This document shows positions 33,214-43,477 of a stretch of DNA of 64,000 nt, piece after piece (within the stretch, counting starts at the first letter, position 1; each line of letters opens with the position of its first letter). The stretch is taken from NCBI GenBank assembly GCA_902776435.1, contig CACYQB010000001.1, forward strand, positions 172,988 to 236,987, read 5' to 3'. This DNA comes from an uncultured Bacteroidales bacterium. GTDB lineage: Bacteria; Bacteroidota; Bacteroidia; Bacteroidales; Muribaculaceae. The position numbers were made by a program, and so were the translations under genes. The notes below the pieces were generated by a model. It worked only from the letters and a program-made list of their open reading frames with translations, made no database searches and had not been told where the DNA came from.

Positions 33214-35775
33214 ATGAAACAATCGATTATTTTCAAGATATCCATGAGCCGGTGCCTGATGCTGATGTTGCTGCTGTCTGTGTCAATTGCAGCCTCGGCG
33301 CAAGAGGCCTACTCGGTATTTACTGAGGGCGACAGCACGCTGACATTTTTCTATGATGAACTGCGCAGCACCCGCACGGGCACGTCCTATCTATTGAGTG
33401 TACAGGATAGTGTTCCCGATTGGCATGAAAACCATGAAAAAGTTACCCATGTGGTGTTTGACACCACATTTGTCGCTGCCCGTCCCACTTCCACTCGCAG
33501 CTGGTTTTACGAGATGGCAAAGCTTGACTCTATAACCGGAATCAAATATTTAAATACCGACTCGGTGACCGACATGGCGAGCATGTTCGGGGGTTGCTAC
33601 TCTTTGAGATCCCTTGATTTGAGTGGCTTCAACACCTCGAGGGTAACAGACATGAGCCGCATGTTAAGTCGCTGCACTTCCGTGGATTCCCTTGACCTGA
33701 GTGGTTTTAACACCTCGAAGGTGACAGATATGGAATTTATGTTTTATCAGTTATCTTTGACCACTCTTGATGTTAGTGGCTTCAATACCGAGAATGTGGA
33801 AGATATGTTTTCGATGTTTGCTGGTTGCGAACAATTGGATACCCTTGACTTGAGTGGATTCAACACCTCGAAGGTTAAAGACATGACAGGCATGTTCGCT
33901 GACTGCGATTCTTTGAGATCCCTTGACGTGAGTGGCTTCAATACCTCGAGGGTGACATCTATGTCCGCCATGTTCTCGGGCTGCGAGTCATTGACATCCC
34001 TTGACCTGAGTGGCTTCAATACTTCAAATGTGACACACATGAACGGTATGTTTGTGGGCTGCAGGTCATTGACAACTCTTGACGTGAGTGGTTTCAATAC
34101 ATCGAATGTGACCGACATGAGTGACATGTTCTGTGGCTGCCAATTATTGACATCTCTTGACCTGAGTGGCTTCAACACCTCGAATGTGACAAACATGGAT
34201 GCCATGTTCGCTGTCTGTAACTCATTGGCCTCCCTAGACGTGAGCGGCTTCAATACAGCGAATGTGACAGACATGGGTGCGATGTTCTCTTACTGCCAAT
34301 TATTGACAACTCTTGACTTGAGTGGCTTCAACACCACGCATGTGACAAGCATGCCATACATGTTCAATCACTGCGACAATCTGGTTACAATCTATGTCGG
34401 CAAAGGCTGGTCTACTGATTCGGTGACCTTTTCCTTTGAAATGTTTCGTAACTGCACAAGTCTTGTCGGTGAGCGAGGTACAGTTTATGATGAGAGCCAT
34501 GTGGATGCCGCTTATGCCCACATTGACGAAGGCCCCACCAATCCGGGCTATCTCTCCAGAAAAAGAATTGCCTATGTACTGCTTTCCGACGACCAAACGG
34601 CTTTGACCTTCTACTACGACGACGAGCGTTCCATCCGCCCGACCACAACCTATTTCCTGAATACAGAAACAGCTAAACCTGGTTGGTCTGAATATGCTGG
34701 GAGTATCACTCAGGTGCAGTTTGACTCCACTTTTGTCGCAGCTCGTCCCACTTCTACTTACGGTTGGTTTAGCCAAATGGAAGAGCTTGATACCATCGCA
34801 GGAATCAATTATTTAAACACCAGCTCCGTGACCGACATGAGAAGGATGTTCGCTGGCTGTAAATCGTTAAAGTCCATTGATTTGAGTAGTTTCAATACCG
34901 AGAATGTGACAAACATGTGGGCGATGTTCAGTGACTGCGATTCATTGGCATCCCTTGACCTGAGAAGTTTCAATACCGAGAATGTGACAAATATGGCACG
35001 CATGTTCAGTGGCTGCGATTCCATAGCATCCCTTGACCTGAGTGGCTTCAAGACCGGTAGTGTGAAAGACATGGCAGGCATGTTTGCTGGTTGCAGATCA
35101 TTGGCAACTCTTGATGTGAGTGGCTTCAGCACCGAGAATGTAAAATACATGGGTTATATGTTCTCAGGCTGCAAATCCCTGGAGGAACTTGACTTGAGCC
35201 ACTTCAACACTTCTCATGTGACAGAGATGGAATACATGTTCCAGGGCTGCGATACTTTGGCTGTTCTTGACTTGAGTGGCTTCAATACCTCTTATGTGAA
35301 AGACATGGGAAGCATGTTCGATGGCTGCAGGTCATTGACTTCCCTTGACTTGAGCAACTTCGGAACCCGATATGTGCGGAGCATGGAAGCCATGTTCAAC
35401 GGCTGCAAACATCTGAAAACAATATATGCTGGCTATAATGGCTGGAGAACAAGCGCCGTGACTGAATCCGACAACATGTTTTATGGCTGCACCAAGCTTG
35501 TCGGTGGCCAGGGTACAGTATATGATGAGCACTATGTGGATGCCGCCCGTGCCCATATCGACGGCGGTTCAACTGATCCCGGCTATCTCACTGGGGTAAT
35601 TGATACGCTCGATGGTGACGTGAACGCTGATGGCGAGGTGAACATCGCCGATGTGAACTGTATTATCAGCGTCATCCTTGGAGACCCTGACATCTATGAA
35701 GGCCGTGCTGACGTGAACGCTGATGGCGAGGTAACCATCGCCGACATCAGTTCCGTCTTCGACTACATCTTTTAG
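33214..35775 (+). CDS. BspA-like surface protein with DUF285 26-residue repeats and dockerin
   Basis: From ATG 33214 the protein has 853 residues: a signal peptide ending SIAASAQ (about residue 30), then two tandem halves. Each half starts with a conserved lead domain (LTFFYDELRSTRTGTSYLL; LTFYYDDERSIRPTTTYFL), followed by 26-residue DUF285 repeats such as VTDMSDMFCGCQLLTSLDLS. Repeats span about 116-389 and 532-732. Each repeat block ends in a divergent cap (TVYDESHVDAAYAHIDEG; TVYDEHYVDAARAHIDGG). The C-terminus (about 798-853) is a two-repeat dockerin-like module (DVNADGEVNIADVNCIISVI). The gene therefore arose by internal duplication of a roughly 400-residue unit. Such proteins are surface adhesins in known cases; the partner here is unknown. 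Confidence 0.88.
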   Translation: MKQSIIFKISMSRCLMLMLLLSVSIAASAQEAYSVFTEGDSTLTFFYDELRSTRTGTSYLLSVQDSVPDWHENHEKVTHVVFDTTFVAARPTSTRSWFYEMAKLDSITGIKYLNTDSVTDMASMFGGCYSLRSLDLSGFNTSRVTDMSRMLSRCTSVDSLDLSGFNTSKVTDMEFMFYQLSLTTLDVSGFNTENVEDMFSMFAGCEQLDTLDLSGFNTSKVKDMTGMFADCDSLRSLDVSGFNTSRVTSMSAMFSGCESLTSLDLSGFNTSNVTHMNGMFVGCRSLTTLDVSGFNTSNVTDMSDMFCGCQLLTSLDLSGFNTSNVTNMDAMFAVCNSLASLDVSGFNTANVTDMGAMFSYCQLLTTLDLSGFNTTHVTSMPYMFNHCDNLVTIYVGKGWSTDSVTFSFEMFRNCTSLVGERGTVYDESHVDAAYAHIDEGPTNPGYLSRKRIAYVLLSDDQTALTFYYDDERSIRPTTTYFLNTETAKPGWSEYAGSITQVQFDSTFVAARPTSTYGWFSQMEELDTIAGINYLNTSSVTDMRRMFAGCKSLKSIDLSSFNTENVTNMWAMFSDCDSLASLDLRSFNTENVTNMARMFSGCDSIASLDLSGFKTGSVKDMAGMFAGCRSLATLDVSGFSTENVKYMGYMFSGCKSLEELDLSHFNTSHVTEMEYMFQGCDTLAVLDLSGFNTSYVKDMGSMFDGCRSLTSLDLSNFGTRYVRSMEAMFNGCKHLKTIYAGYNGWRTSAVTESDNMFYGCTKLVGGQGTVYDEHYVDAARAHIDGGSTDPGYLTGVIDTLDGDVNADGEVNIADVNCIISVILGDPDIYEGRADVNADGEVTIADISSVFDYIF

Positions 35776-35929
35776 GCAGTAGCGCATCCCGGCACTAGCT
35801 CCAATCATGGTTTACTGTGCCCGCTTGTTTCCTGCGCTTCACGGCTTGCACCATTGTTTCCCAGATTGGGGCAATAACCAGCGTGGCTACACGTTATATA
35901 TATAAATATAGAAATATCAAGTGTGCACT

Positions 35930-37279
35930 ATGAACAAGAGAATGATTTCGCTCATGGCTGCTGCGCTGGCTTTGTTGTCGGCGAGCGGCCAGGTGGAGTT
36001 TACCGGTGTCGGAGAGTACCATGTGATTGAGGTGACTCCCGAGATGACCACCGGCTTGAATAAGATATTTGTTGTATACGATACCGATGGGGTCGGAATG
36101 ACATTCGAATCATCGACTGGCGAACCGGCGACATGGGAACGCTTCTACTATCGTGACGGTAACTTGGTTATGGAACCTGTTTCCGGTGTCCGCTGGAACG
36201 GGCAGGAAACCACGCTTGATAAGATCATACCCAACACGGGTTACAAGATTCAGGAGGGCTCCAACCATCCATACTACTACTGGGTGGTGAACTATGCCGA
36301 CTACTACTTGGAGTTGAATGCCTTGTCCCACAACGACGAGGCACCTTGCAGTCTGATTACGTTTAATGTTGACGGCCATGGTGATGCCATCCCTTACTTC
36401 ACGATTGACGGTCGTCGCCAGGTGCTGGACCGGGAGATCAAATTGTCCTATAAAACCCTGGAAAGGGAGGACAGCACCGATTGGCATGAGAAGGATGTGG
36501 TCGAGAGTTTTGCCGCTCTGGATCAAGGTATTGAGATTCTCCCGCCATTGTGCAACACCGCCATCTCGATGACAGGAGACTGCTTCCTGGAGGAGTGGGG
36601 GCTTGCAAAGACTATCGAGGGAGACTACTTCTATACTACGGCAGTGGGCTGTGGTACCACTGCTGTTCAGGAACTCCGTGACAATAATAATGAGAAGGGT
36701 CTCGACAGTGGCTTGGGCGGCTCGGCTCCTGTCCATATTGTGTTCACAGGCTATCCTACCGACGCTGTGGTGTATCGTGTGTGGGAAATGGCTACCGACC
36801 AAGATTTTGAGAACGTCATTCTTCAATGGAACCAGGATGTGGTGGACTATACCTTCACCGATTTCGGAACCTACTACATGCGCTACATGGTAGCCAATGC
36901 CGATGGCTCATGCGAAGCCTATGGGGAGACCTATACGATTACCGTGAGCGAGAGCGACTTGCAGTGTCCCAACGTGTTCTCTCCTGGCTCGACCGAGGGT
37001 GTCAACGACATCTGGAAGGTTTCCTATAAATCGCTAGTGGAATTCCATTGCTGGATTTTCAACCGCTGGGGCAACCTCGTTTGTGAATTCACCGATCCCG
37101 GCAGTGGCTGGGACGGCACCTACCATGGTAAGCTGGTGGATACCGGCGTTTACTACTATGTGGTGACGGCACTGGGCGGTGATGGCGTGAAGTACAAGAA
37201 ACGTGGCGACATCACTATCCTGCGTTACAAGAAGGGTGCCGCGGGCACCCAGGGTGACGGCCAGGGTGTCGTGAATTAA
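35930..37279 (+). CDS. T9SS type B sorting-domain secreted protein
   Basis: This 449-residue protein starts MNKRMISLMAAALALLSASG (signal peptide). The middle has no domain I can name, though about 260-340 looks Ig/PKD-like (YRVWEMATDQDFENVILQWN). From about residue 344, CPNVFSPGSTEGVNDIWKV, followed by FNRWGNLVCEF, WDGTYHGKLVDTGVYYYVV and KRGDITILR, is the gliding-motility-associated (type B) C-terminal signal for the type IX system. That makes it a surface-exported cargo protein and matches porG upstream. A short Gly/Gln tail (GAAGTQGDGQGVVN) follows the usual end of the domain. ATG 35930 is preferred over the upstream GTG. Confidence 0.9.
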   Translation: MNKRMISLMAAALALLSASGQVEFTGVGEYHVIEVTPEMTTGLNKIFVVYDTDGVGMTFESSTGEPATWERFYYRDGNLVMEPVSGVRWNGQETTLDKIIPNTGYKIQEGSNHPYYYWVVNYADYYLELNALSHNDEAPCSLITFNVDGHGDAIPYFTIDGRRQVLDREIKLSYKTLEREDSTDWHEKDVVESFAALDQGIEILPPLCNTAISMTGDCFLEEWGLAKTIEGDYFYTTAVGCGTTAVQELRDNNNEKGLDSGLGGSAPVHIVFTGYPTDAVVYRVWEMATDQDFENVILQWNQDVVDYTFTDFGTYYMRYMVANADGSCEAYGETYTITVSESDLQCPNVFSPGSTEGVNDIWKVSYKSLVEFHCWIFNRWGNLVCEFTDPGSGWDGTYHGKLVDTGVYYYVVTALGGDGVKYKKRGDITILRYKKGAAGTQGDGQGVVN

Positions 37280-37390
37280 GTAGGATATTGATACAGGAGG
37301 CGCTGTATCATAAATGTCTTCGCCGAGTCCCTAGCCTGTAATTATATCCGTGCTACGCACGGAGAAATTAAACAAAATAAATATAATAAA

Positions 37391-37419
37391 TTGATGTTTT
37401 AAATTTGTTTATAATTTTG
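37391..37419 (+). promoter_or_regulatory. Promoter of the lytic transglycosylase gene, inside an inverted repeat
   Basis: TTG (37391-37393), 18-base spacer, TAATTTTG (37412-37419). GAGAAATTAA (about 37360) and TTAATTTCTC (about 37420) flank it as an inverted repeat, and a CGGCC-GTCA-GGCCG hairpin follows at about 37430 in the leader. Confidence 0.6.
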
Positions 37420-37505
37420 CTTAATTTCTCGGCCGTCAGGCCGATTAAATTATTATTGCACAATCTGTTGATGAAGGATTGGTGATTAGTGAGAAACAAT
37501 ATAGC

Positions 37506-38465
37506 ATGAAGAGAATATTTCTGATGGCCGCATTACTGCTGATGTCATCAACAGCAATGCATGGCCAACTCAAGCGCGAGTACAGCAAGCCGAGCACGGC
37601 ATCGCCCGTGTTCAGCACGACTGCAAGCCCCGATATCCCCACAAGTGTGACTTTTGCAGGGGAGAAAGTGAACTTTGACCGCTTGGATATGGCCGAGCGG
37701 CTTGACCGCGAGTTGACGGGCATCATCTATGGCCAGACAACGACGGAACTGTGTTTCAAGCGGGCCAACCGCTATTTCCCCGCCTTGTCCAAGATATTGA
37801 AGGAGCAGGGTGTGCCCCTCGACTTCCTCTACTTGGCGGTCACCGAGAGTTCGATGGACTATAACGCTTATTCCAGCGCCAAGGCGGCTGGAATGTGGCA
37901 ACTGCTCGCTGGTACAGGCCGCGACTTCGGTCTGGAAGTGGGCGACGAGGTGGACGAGCGCTATGACCCCGAGAAGGCTACCGTAGCCGCCTGCAAATAC
38001 CTCAAGGCGGCCTATAAGAAATATGGCCACTGGCCTACCGTTGCTGCTAGCTATAATTCTGGTATGCAGAAACTTAGTAGTGAACTGACGAAACAGCAGG
38101 TGGATAACTCTTTCGACCTCTATCTGGTACAGGAGACCTCGCGTTATGTGTTCCGCATTATCGCCTACAAGTTGGTCATGGAGTCTCCCAAGCGCTATGG
38201 CTACCGCTTCTCGCGCAAAAACCTTTACCAGCCTGTGGCCTATACTACGGTTGATGTCACAGGGCCGGTTGCCAGCTGGATTGACTGGGCCAAGGGCAAA
38301 GGTATTACCTATGCCCAGTTGCGTGAAGCCAATCCGTGGATACGTTCCACCAAGTTGACCAATGCCAGCGGCAAGACCTACAAGGTGAGGGTGCCCAAAC
38401 AGAGTGACCTTTACCGTAGCAAGCGCACCTTCACGGTATATAACAAGGATTGGGTGATCGACTGA
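37506..38465 (+). CDS. Membrane-bound lytic murein transglycosylase (MltD-like)
   Basis: This 319-residue protein has a signal peptide ([20 protein letters not shown]) and an SLT domain at about 85-230. The catalytic Glu lies in [10 protein letters not shown], followed by [16 protein letters not shown] and [11 protein letters not shown]. At the C-terminus a region (about 255-300, [12 protein letters not shown] onward) looks like one degenerate LysM-type peptidoglycan-binding motif. Lytic transglycosylases cleave glycan strands to 1,6-anhydro ends during wall turnover. The gene ends 12 bases before uvrA, so the two are probably co-transcribed. ATG 37506 is preferred over an upstream TTG. Confidence 0.9.
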   Translation: MKRIFLMAALLLMSSTAMHGQLKREYSKPSTASPVFSTTASPDIPTSVTFAGEKVNFDRLDMAERLDRELTGIIYGQTTTELCFKRANRYFPALSKILKEQGVPLDFLYLAVTESSMDYNAYSSAKAAGMWQLLAGTGRDFGLEVGDEVDERYDPEKATVAACKYLKAAYKKYGHWPTVAASYNSGMQKLSSELTKQQVDNSFDLYLVQETSRYVFRIIAYKLVMESPKRYGYRFSRKNLYQPVAYTTVDVTGPVASWIDWAKGKGITYAQLREANPWIRSTKLTNASGKTYKVRVPKQSDLYRSKRTFTVYNKDWVID

Positions 38466-38477
38466 AAACTGTAAAGC

Positions 38478-41309
38478 ATGAAATTGAACGGGCAGGAAAT
38501 AGATTGCGTGGAGGTCCTGGGCGCGCGTGTCCATAACCTCAAGAACATCGACGTGGAGATTCCGCATGACAAGTTGACCGTGGTGACTGGTCTGAGTGGA
38601 AGCGGCAAGTCCTCGTTGGCCTTTGACACGGTGTTTGCCGAGGGGCAGCGCCGTTACCTAGAAACGTTCTCGTCCTATGCCCGTAACATGATGGGGATGC
38701 TAGAGCGCCCCAACGTGGATAAGATATCCGGTCTGTGTCCCGTCATCTCGATAGGGCAGAAGACCGTGAACCGCAACCCGCGCAGTACGGTGGGCACGAC
38801 GACCGAGGTGTATGACTACCTGAGGCTGTTGTATGCCCGTGCCGCCGACGCTTATTCCTACCTGTCCGGTGAGAAGATGGTGAAATACACCATCGACAAA
38901 ATATTGGCGCTGATTATGGAGCGCTATCAGGGGCACCGCATCTACATCCTGGCACCGCTGGTCAAGAATCGCAAGGGCCACTACAAGGACCTGTTTGAGA
39001 ACCTGCGCAAGAAGGGGTATATCAATGTGCGTGTTGACGGCGTGCTGAAGGAAATCACCTTTGGCATGAAGTTGGACCGCTATGTGAACCATAGCGTGGA
39101 ACTCGTGGTGGACCGGCTCAAAGTGGCCGAAAAGGACGGCAAGCGTTTGGCCGATACCGTGGACGTCGCTTTCAAGCAGGGCAACGGACAGTTGATGATA
39201 CTTGATGCCGAGACCGATGAGTTAGGCTATTACAGCCGTTCACTCATGGATCCCGCTACGGGCTTGTCCTACATGGAGCCCGCTCCACACAATTTCTCGT
39301 TCAACTCGCCTCTTGGCGCCTGTCCGCGTTGTAAGGGACTGGGCTATGTCAATCTCATCGATCGCGACAAAATCATTCCGGACCCGACGATGAGCATCCG
39401 CAACGGTGGCATCCTGCCGCTGGGAAAATACAAGAATGTGCAGATTTTCTGGCAGATATCGGCTATCTGTGAGAAGTATGGCTGTACGCTTGACACGCCG
39501 TTGAATGAGTTGCCCGAGGAGGCCTTGAACGACATCATGAATGGCACTAACGAGCGGTTGAGCCTGCGCACCGAGACCCTCTCAACGAGCAATTACTTCC
39601 TCACCTTTGACGGGCTCGTGAAGTATATCGAGATGCAGCAGGACGACACCGCCACCAGCGCTGCCCAGAAGTGGGCGGGGCAATTTTTCTCGCGAGCGGC
39701 ATGTCCCGATTGTGGTGGCGCTCGCTTGAACCGTGAGGCACTGCAGTTCAAGCTCAACGGAAAGAATATCGCCGAACTGGCTGCGATGGACATAAGCGAG
39801 TTGCGTGACTGGATTGAAGACCTTCACAATCACGTAACGCCCATCCAATGGGAAATCGCTCGCGAAATCGTCAAGGAAATCAGCTCAAGACTCAACTTTC
39901 TGTTGGAAGTGGGACTGGATTACATGTCGCTGAATCGCAATTCGGCATCCCTGTCAGGCGGTGAAAGTCAGCGCATTAGGTTGGCCACGCAAATCGGATC
40001 ACGTTTGGTCAATGTGCTCTATATACTGGATGAGCCGTCTATCGGCTTGCACCAGCGAGATAATCAACGGCTCATCAACTCCCTTAAAACTCTCCGCGAC
40101 GACGGCAACACGATCCTTGTGGTTGAGCACGACAAGGAAATGATGCTTCAAGCCGACTACATTATTGATATAGGCCCGTATGCTGGACGCAAGGGCGGTA
40201 ACGTCGTGTTTGCAGGCACTCCGAGTGAATTGTTGCAACAGCACACCCTCACATCAGACTACTTGAACGGCACGCGGTCCATCGAGGTGCCCTCACGTCG
40301 CCGTGAAGGTAGCGGCAAACGCCTGAGTTTGACGGGATGCCGTGGCAACAACCTTCAGGGGATTGACGTCTCGTTCCCTTTGGGCACACTGATTTGTGTC
40401 ACTGGCGTGAGCGGTAGTGGCAAGTCCACACTGGTTAACGCCACGTTGCAGCCCATATTGAGCCAACGCTTCTACCGTTCGCACACGGCCCCCCTGCCTT
40501 ATGACTCGATTACGGGTCTGGATAATGTGGATAAAGTCGTTACGGTCGATCAGGCTCCCCTGGGACGCACCCCGCGCTCCAATGCCGCGACCTATACTGG
40601 TGTGTTCACCGATATCCGCAACCTGTTTGTCAACTTGCCCGAGTCCAAAATCCGCGCATATAAGCCTGGCCGGTTCTCGTTCAACACCGGTGGCGGACGT
40701 TGTGAGGCTTGTGGTGGCAACGGCTACAAGGCGGTGGAGATGAATTTCCTGCCCGATGTCCTTGTTCCTTGCCAGGAATGCGGTGGCAAACGCTACAACC
40801 GTGAGACTCTCGAGGTCAAGTTCAAGGGCAAGTCGATTGCTGATGTCCTTGACATGACCATCAACCAGGCTGTCGAGTTCTTTGACGCCGTGCCGTCCAT
40901 CCTGCGCAAGATTAAGGTGCTGCAGGATGTCGGTCTGGGATATATCAAGTTGGGACAGCCATCCAGCACCTTGTCGGGTGGGGAATGCCAGCGCGTGAAG
41001 CTCGCTTGTGAGTTGGCCAAGAAGGACACCGGCAAGACGGTCTATATCCTGGACGAGCCAACGACGGGTTTGCACTTCGAGGACGTGAAAGTGCTCCTGG
41101 GTGTTCTCAACCGACTTGTCGATAAGGGCAACACGGTTATCGTGATTGAGCATAATATGGACGTCATCAAGTGTGCCGACTACATGATCGACATGGGACC
41201 CGAAGGTGGTCGAGGAGGAGGTCAAGTAGTAGCCACCGGCACCCCCGAACAGGTAGCCCAATCCACGACATCGATCACCGCACGCTTCCTCAAGCAGGAA
41301 CTCCAATAA
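38478..41309 (+). CDS. uvrA: Excinuclease ABC subunit A
   Basis: UvrA recognises bulky DNA lesions and loads UvrB in nucleotide excision repair. The protein has 943 residues, normal for the family. Both ABC cassettes are intact: Walker [15 protein letters not shown] (about 33-46) and [12 protein letters not shown] (about 641), signatures [14 protein letters not shown] and [14 protein letters not shown], and Walker B segments [10 protein letters not shown] and [10 protein letters not shown]. Zinc-binding cysteines are visible in CPRCKGLGY and in CEACGGNGY ... CQECGGKRY. No anomaly seen. It is probably co-transcribed with the lytic transglycosylase. Confidence 0.98.
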   Translation: MKLNGQEIDCVEVLGARVHNLKNIDVEIPHDKLTVVTGLSGSGKSSLAFDTVFAEGQRRYLETFSSYARNMMGMLERPNVDKISGLCPVISIGQKTVNRNPRSTVGTTTEVYDYLRLLYARAADAYSYLSGEKMVKYTIDKILALIMERYQGHRIYILAPLVKNRKGHYKDLFENLRKKGYINVRVDGVLKEITFGMKLDRYVNHSVELVVDRLKVAEKDGKRLADTVDVAFKQGNGQLMILDAETDELGYYSRSLMDPATGLSYMEPAPHNFSFNSPLGACPRCKGLGYVNLIDRDKIIPDPTMSIRNGGILPLGKYKNVQIFWQISAICEKYGCTLDTPLNELPEEALNDIMNGTNERLSLRTETLSTSNYFLTFDGLVKYIEMQQDDTATSAAQKWAGQFFSRAACPDCGGARLNREALQFKLNGKNIAELAAMDISELRDWIEDLHNHVTPIQWEIAREIVKEISSRLNFLLEVGLDYMSLNRNSASLSGGESQRIRLATQIGSRLVNVLYILDEPSIGLHQRDNQRLINSLKTLRDDGNTILVVEHDKEMMLQADYIIDIGPYAGRKGGNVVFAGTPSELLQQHTLTSDYLNGTRSIEVPSRRREGSGKRLSLTGCRGNNLQGIDVSFPLGTLICVTGVSGSGKSTLVNATLQPILSQRFYRSHTAPLPYDSITGLDNVDKVVTVDQAPLGRTPRSNAATYTGVFTDIRNLFVNLPESKIRAYKPGRFSFNTGGGRCEACGGNGYKAVEMNFLPDVLVPCQECGGKRYNRETLEVKFKGKSIADVLDMTINQAVEFFDAVPSILRKIKVLQDVGLGYIKLGQPSSTLSGGECQRVKLACELAKKDTGKTVYILDEPTTGLHFEDVKVLLGVLNRLVDKGNTVIVIEHNMDVIKCADYMIDMGPEGGRGGGQVVATGTPEQVAQSTTSITARFLKQELQ

Positions 41310-42427
41310 CCATTTTTCATCTCATTTTTTAGCATCCGTGCCATGTTTTTCGGACTCACTTTTGAGGGTTCGTGGCATGTTTACGGGCATGCTTTTTTGA
41401 GTTCGTGTCATGTTTTTCGGACTCATTTTTGAGGTGTTTTCCCTTCATTTTTCAATCCCGCGTGTCAGGTTTTTTAGAGAATTTTCTGGGGTATGGAGTG
41501 GGGCGAAAAGGCGTTTTTTAAAAAATTGCACGGATTTTGAGTCAGAAAATTTCGTTTCAGCACCCTTGAAAAGCCTCTCTAGAAGCCTCCATCTTTCCTA
41601 AAATTTCACAAAAAACGACCCTGCCCGAAACACGGATTTGCAGCCTTAACTGCTTGAAGGGTGGGATAGAATAGGACTTTTGCATCGTTCTTCAATATCT
41701 TGAAAAATGGTCAAAATGTCGGATTTTGGCCATTTTTGGTCTAAAAACGCGAAAAACACAAGAAAGAGCCAAAATCACGCTATTTTTTACTTTTTTGAGG
41801 CCAAGATTTTGAGCCCATTTTAGCATAAAAAATCATTAGTAATCCTCGATAAATAAAATGGAGTTGTCAAATAATGGAAATATGGTGTCTAGGCTAGAAT
41901 CGCTCAAAATCGGATATTTCGACTAGTTTTAGGACTCAGTGAAAAATTTTGCAAGGAAATCGAGTTGAGCATTCAGAAAATCGAAATTGGTATTTTACCA
42001 ACCGATTATTTCGGTTTGAAAATGGCTTTTGGTTTGCGATTATAAATGGCAGGGTAGGGGTGAAAATAGGCGATTTTTGGCCCTGGTGGACTGTTTGCAT
42101 TTGTGATTATGGCTTAAAAAACGCGAATTTGCACCCGTAAAGTTTACAAAATCACGCAAAAATCGAATTAACACATTTTAAACCATGCTACAATATATTG
42201 AAAATGAGTATTTTAGCGCAAAAACCTCTAGTTTTGCTGCATATATTGAATGATTCTCGATGTTGATGTGATTCCGCCTAAATTGTAACAATATAAAACA
42301 CAATAAATCAGTAGATTAGTACTAAATATATAATGTTTTACTTTAAGTAATTTTGTTTACTTTTGAAATCAGGCTAAAATTGTCGATTTTTGGAAAAAGT
42401 AATTGTAAATTTTAAAATTTTCGTTTT
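41310..42427. other. Non-coding AT-rich island downstream of uvrA
   Basis: About 1.1 kb with no supportable gene. Base composition is visibly more AT-rich than in flanking genes. The short ORFs at 41410-41601 and 41949-42140 lack any family signature. Direct repeats occupy 41336-41436; otherwise T-rich runs such as TTTTTGG and TTTTTGAG recur. It could be a decayed gene remnant, a transfer scar or a regulatory spacer. Confidence 0.55.
41336..41436 (+). repeat. Three tandem copies of a 33-bp repeat
   Basis: Units begin about 41336, 41371 and 41404. Each carries CGTGNCATGTTT, then CGGACTCA or its variant CGGGCATG, then TTTTTGAG. Copies 1 and 3 are nearly identical; copy 2 is diverged in the middle. 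Confidence 0.7.
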
Positions 42428-42431
42428 TAAA

Positions 42432-42463
42432 TTTGGTCAATTCAATTATTAGTTTTAAATTTG
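42432..42463 (+). promoter_or_regulatory. Promoter of the XRE regulator gene
   Basis: TTTG (42432-42435), 20-base spacer, TAAATTTG (42456-42463). A second TAAATTTG sits at 42428-42435. A hairpin CCCAAAAT/ATTTTGGG follows in the leader (about 42468-42510), which is about 145 bases long. Confidence 0.5.
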
Positions 42464-42615
42464 CAATCCCAAAATTAAAGAAACCAAATAGGTCAATTTT
42501 TGATTTTGGGGCGATTTAGCGGGTGTTGCTTAACCGTAGTTTCGGGTCAGAAAATTTTTTGGCCGTAAATTTTGGATTCTCGTGCACTTGAGCGCGAACA
42601 GAAAATTGTTCTTTA

Positions 42616-43143
42616 ATGGATATTGTTTCGAGATTAAAAAAGTTTCTTGAACACGCTGGGATCTCCAATTCTCAGTTTGCGGATACTTGCGTGATACCTC
42701 GACCGACACTTTCCCAGTTGCTGAATGGTCGCAACAAGAAAGTGAGCGATGAGGTAATCGCCAAGATACACCGTGCATATCCTACGCTCAATATTATGTG
42801 GCTCCTCTTCGGTGATGGAGAGATGATCATGGGTGGCGAGGACACTGCTCAGGCAACTGACAAAATGTCAGCCCAGAATCCGACCTCCGAAGGCCGTGTT
42901 GACGAGATGGGTCAAAGGGCTATTTCGTTTGAAGATGATGACACGAACGGGTACCGTCCCGTGAATCGTCCGACTCAACGTGTGGCCACCCCTACCTCGG
43001 TCAACGAGGCCATCCAGAGCATCATGCGCAGCAGCACCGCCGGTAGGCCTCGAGGTGCTGCATCACCCGATGCCCGTCGTGTAGTGAACATCATGGTCTT
43101 CTACAATGATGGACGATTTGAGGAGTTTGGTCCGCAACAATGA
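42616..43143 (+). CDS. XRE-family helix-turn-helix regulator
   Basis: This 175-residue protein has an N-terminal Cro/C1-type HTH at about 4-62: RLKKFLEHAGISNSQFADTC, then IPRPTLSQLLNGRNKKVSDE as the recognition helix. This matches the short regulators common in Bacteroidales. The rest is low-complexity and acidic (about 70-150) with a conserved-looking end (RRVVNIMVFYNDGRFEEFGPQQ) of unknown role. A 145-base leader and AT-rich upstream region suggest regulation. Target genes are unknown; the nearest neighbour on the other strand is the HerA-like ATPase. Confidence 0.88.
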   Translation: MDIVSRLKKFLEHAGISNSQFADTCVIPRPTLSQLLNGRNKKVSDEVIAKIHRAYPTLNIMWLLFGDGEMIMGGEDTAQATDKMSAQNPTSEGRVDEMGQRAISFEDDDTNGYRPVNRPTQRVATPTSVNEAIQSIMRSSTAGRPRGAASPDARRVVNIMVFYNDGRFEEFGPQQ

Positions 43144-43178
43144 CGATAAGAAACAAGTAATAGAATGTAATAATGTTA

Positions 43179-43315
43179 ACTCACCAGGCTTGGCTGGCCG
43201 CCGCACACTTAATTATTTAATAACGACTTTTGCCGCACATTAATAGTAAAACAAACCAATACCAGAAATAGAAAACGAACCATTGCTATCGATAGGCGGC
43301 CAGCAAGCCAGTGAG
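43179..43315 (+). repeat. Long-range inverted repeat downstream of the XRE gene
   Basis: CTCACCAGGCTTGGCTGG (43180 on) pairs with CCAGCAAGCCAGTGAG (about 43300-43315), extended by GCCGCC/GGCGGC, around a loop of about 90 AT-rich bases. It could fold in the 3' part of the XRE transcript. Confidence 0.6.
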
Positions 43316-43409
43316 AGAATTAAGGAGATACAAAAACAACCATTATAATAGCACTAACATAATAAAACAACTGGGATAGTATCAACAAACCAACAACTAA
43401 GCACAAACA

Positions 43410-43440
43410 GTCAGCCCTGGGACGATTGCCCAGGGCTGAC
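43410..43440. terminator. Strong hairpin between the XRE gene and the HerA-like gene
   Basis: A perfect 12-bp stem GTCAGCCCTGGG/CCCAGGGCTGAC with loop ACGATTG. Tails are TATATCAT on + and TGTTTGTGC on -. Convergent genes; probably a bidirectional terminator although the T tracts are weak. Confidence 0.7.
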
Positions 43441-43477
43441 TATATCATATAATGTAATGACGTTCGGGAATGGATGG

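Noticed and set aside
33560-35410. Regular 78-bp repeats that could be mistaken for a CRISPR array
   Set aside because: They are in-frame coding repeats (DUF285), without identical repeats and unique spacers.
40293-41306. 337-codon frame opposite the uvrA C-terminal half
   Set aside because: Antisense to conserved ABC motifs of uvrA.
41949-42140. 63-codon frame in the AT-rich island
   Set aside because: Aromatic-rich low-complexity translation with no promoter or start context; likely chance.
41310-42427. AT-rich island as a replication origin
   Set aside because: No DnaA-box cluster (TTATCCACA type) or dnaA/dnaN neighbour could be seen.
42616-43143. XRE gene as part of a prophage or mobile element
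   Set aside because: No integrase, phage or conjugation gene is nearby and flanks are housekeeping genes.
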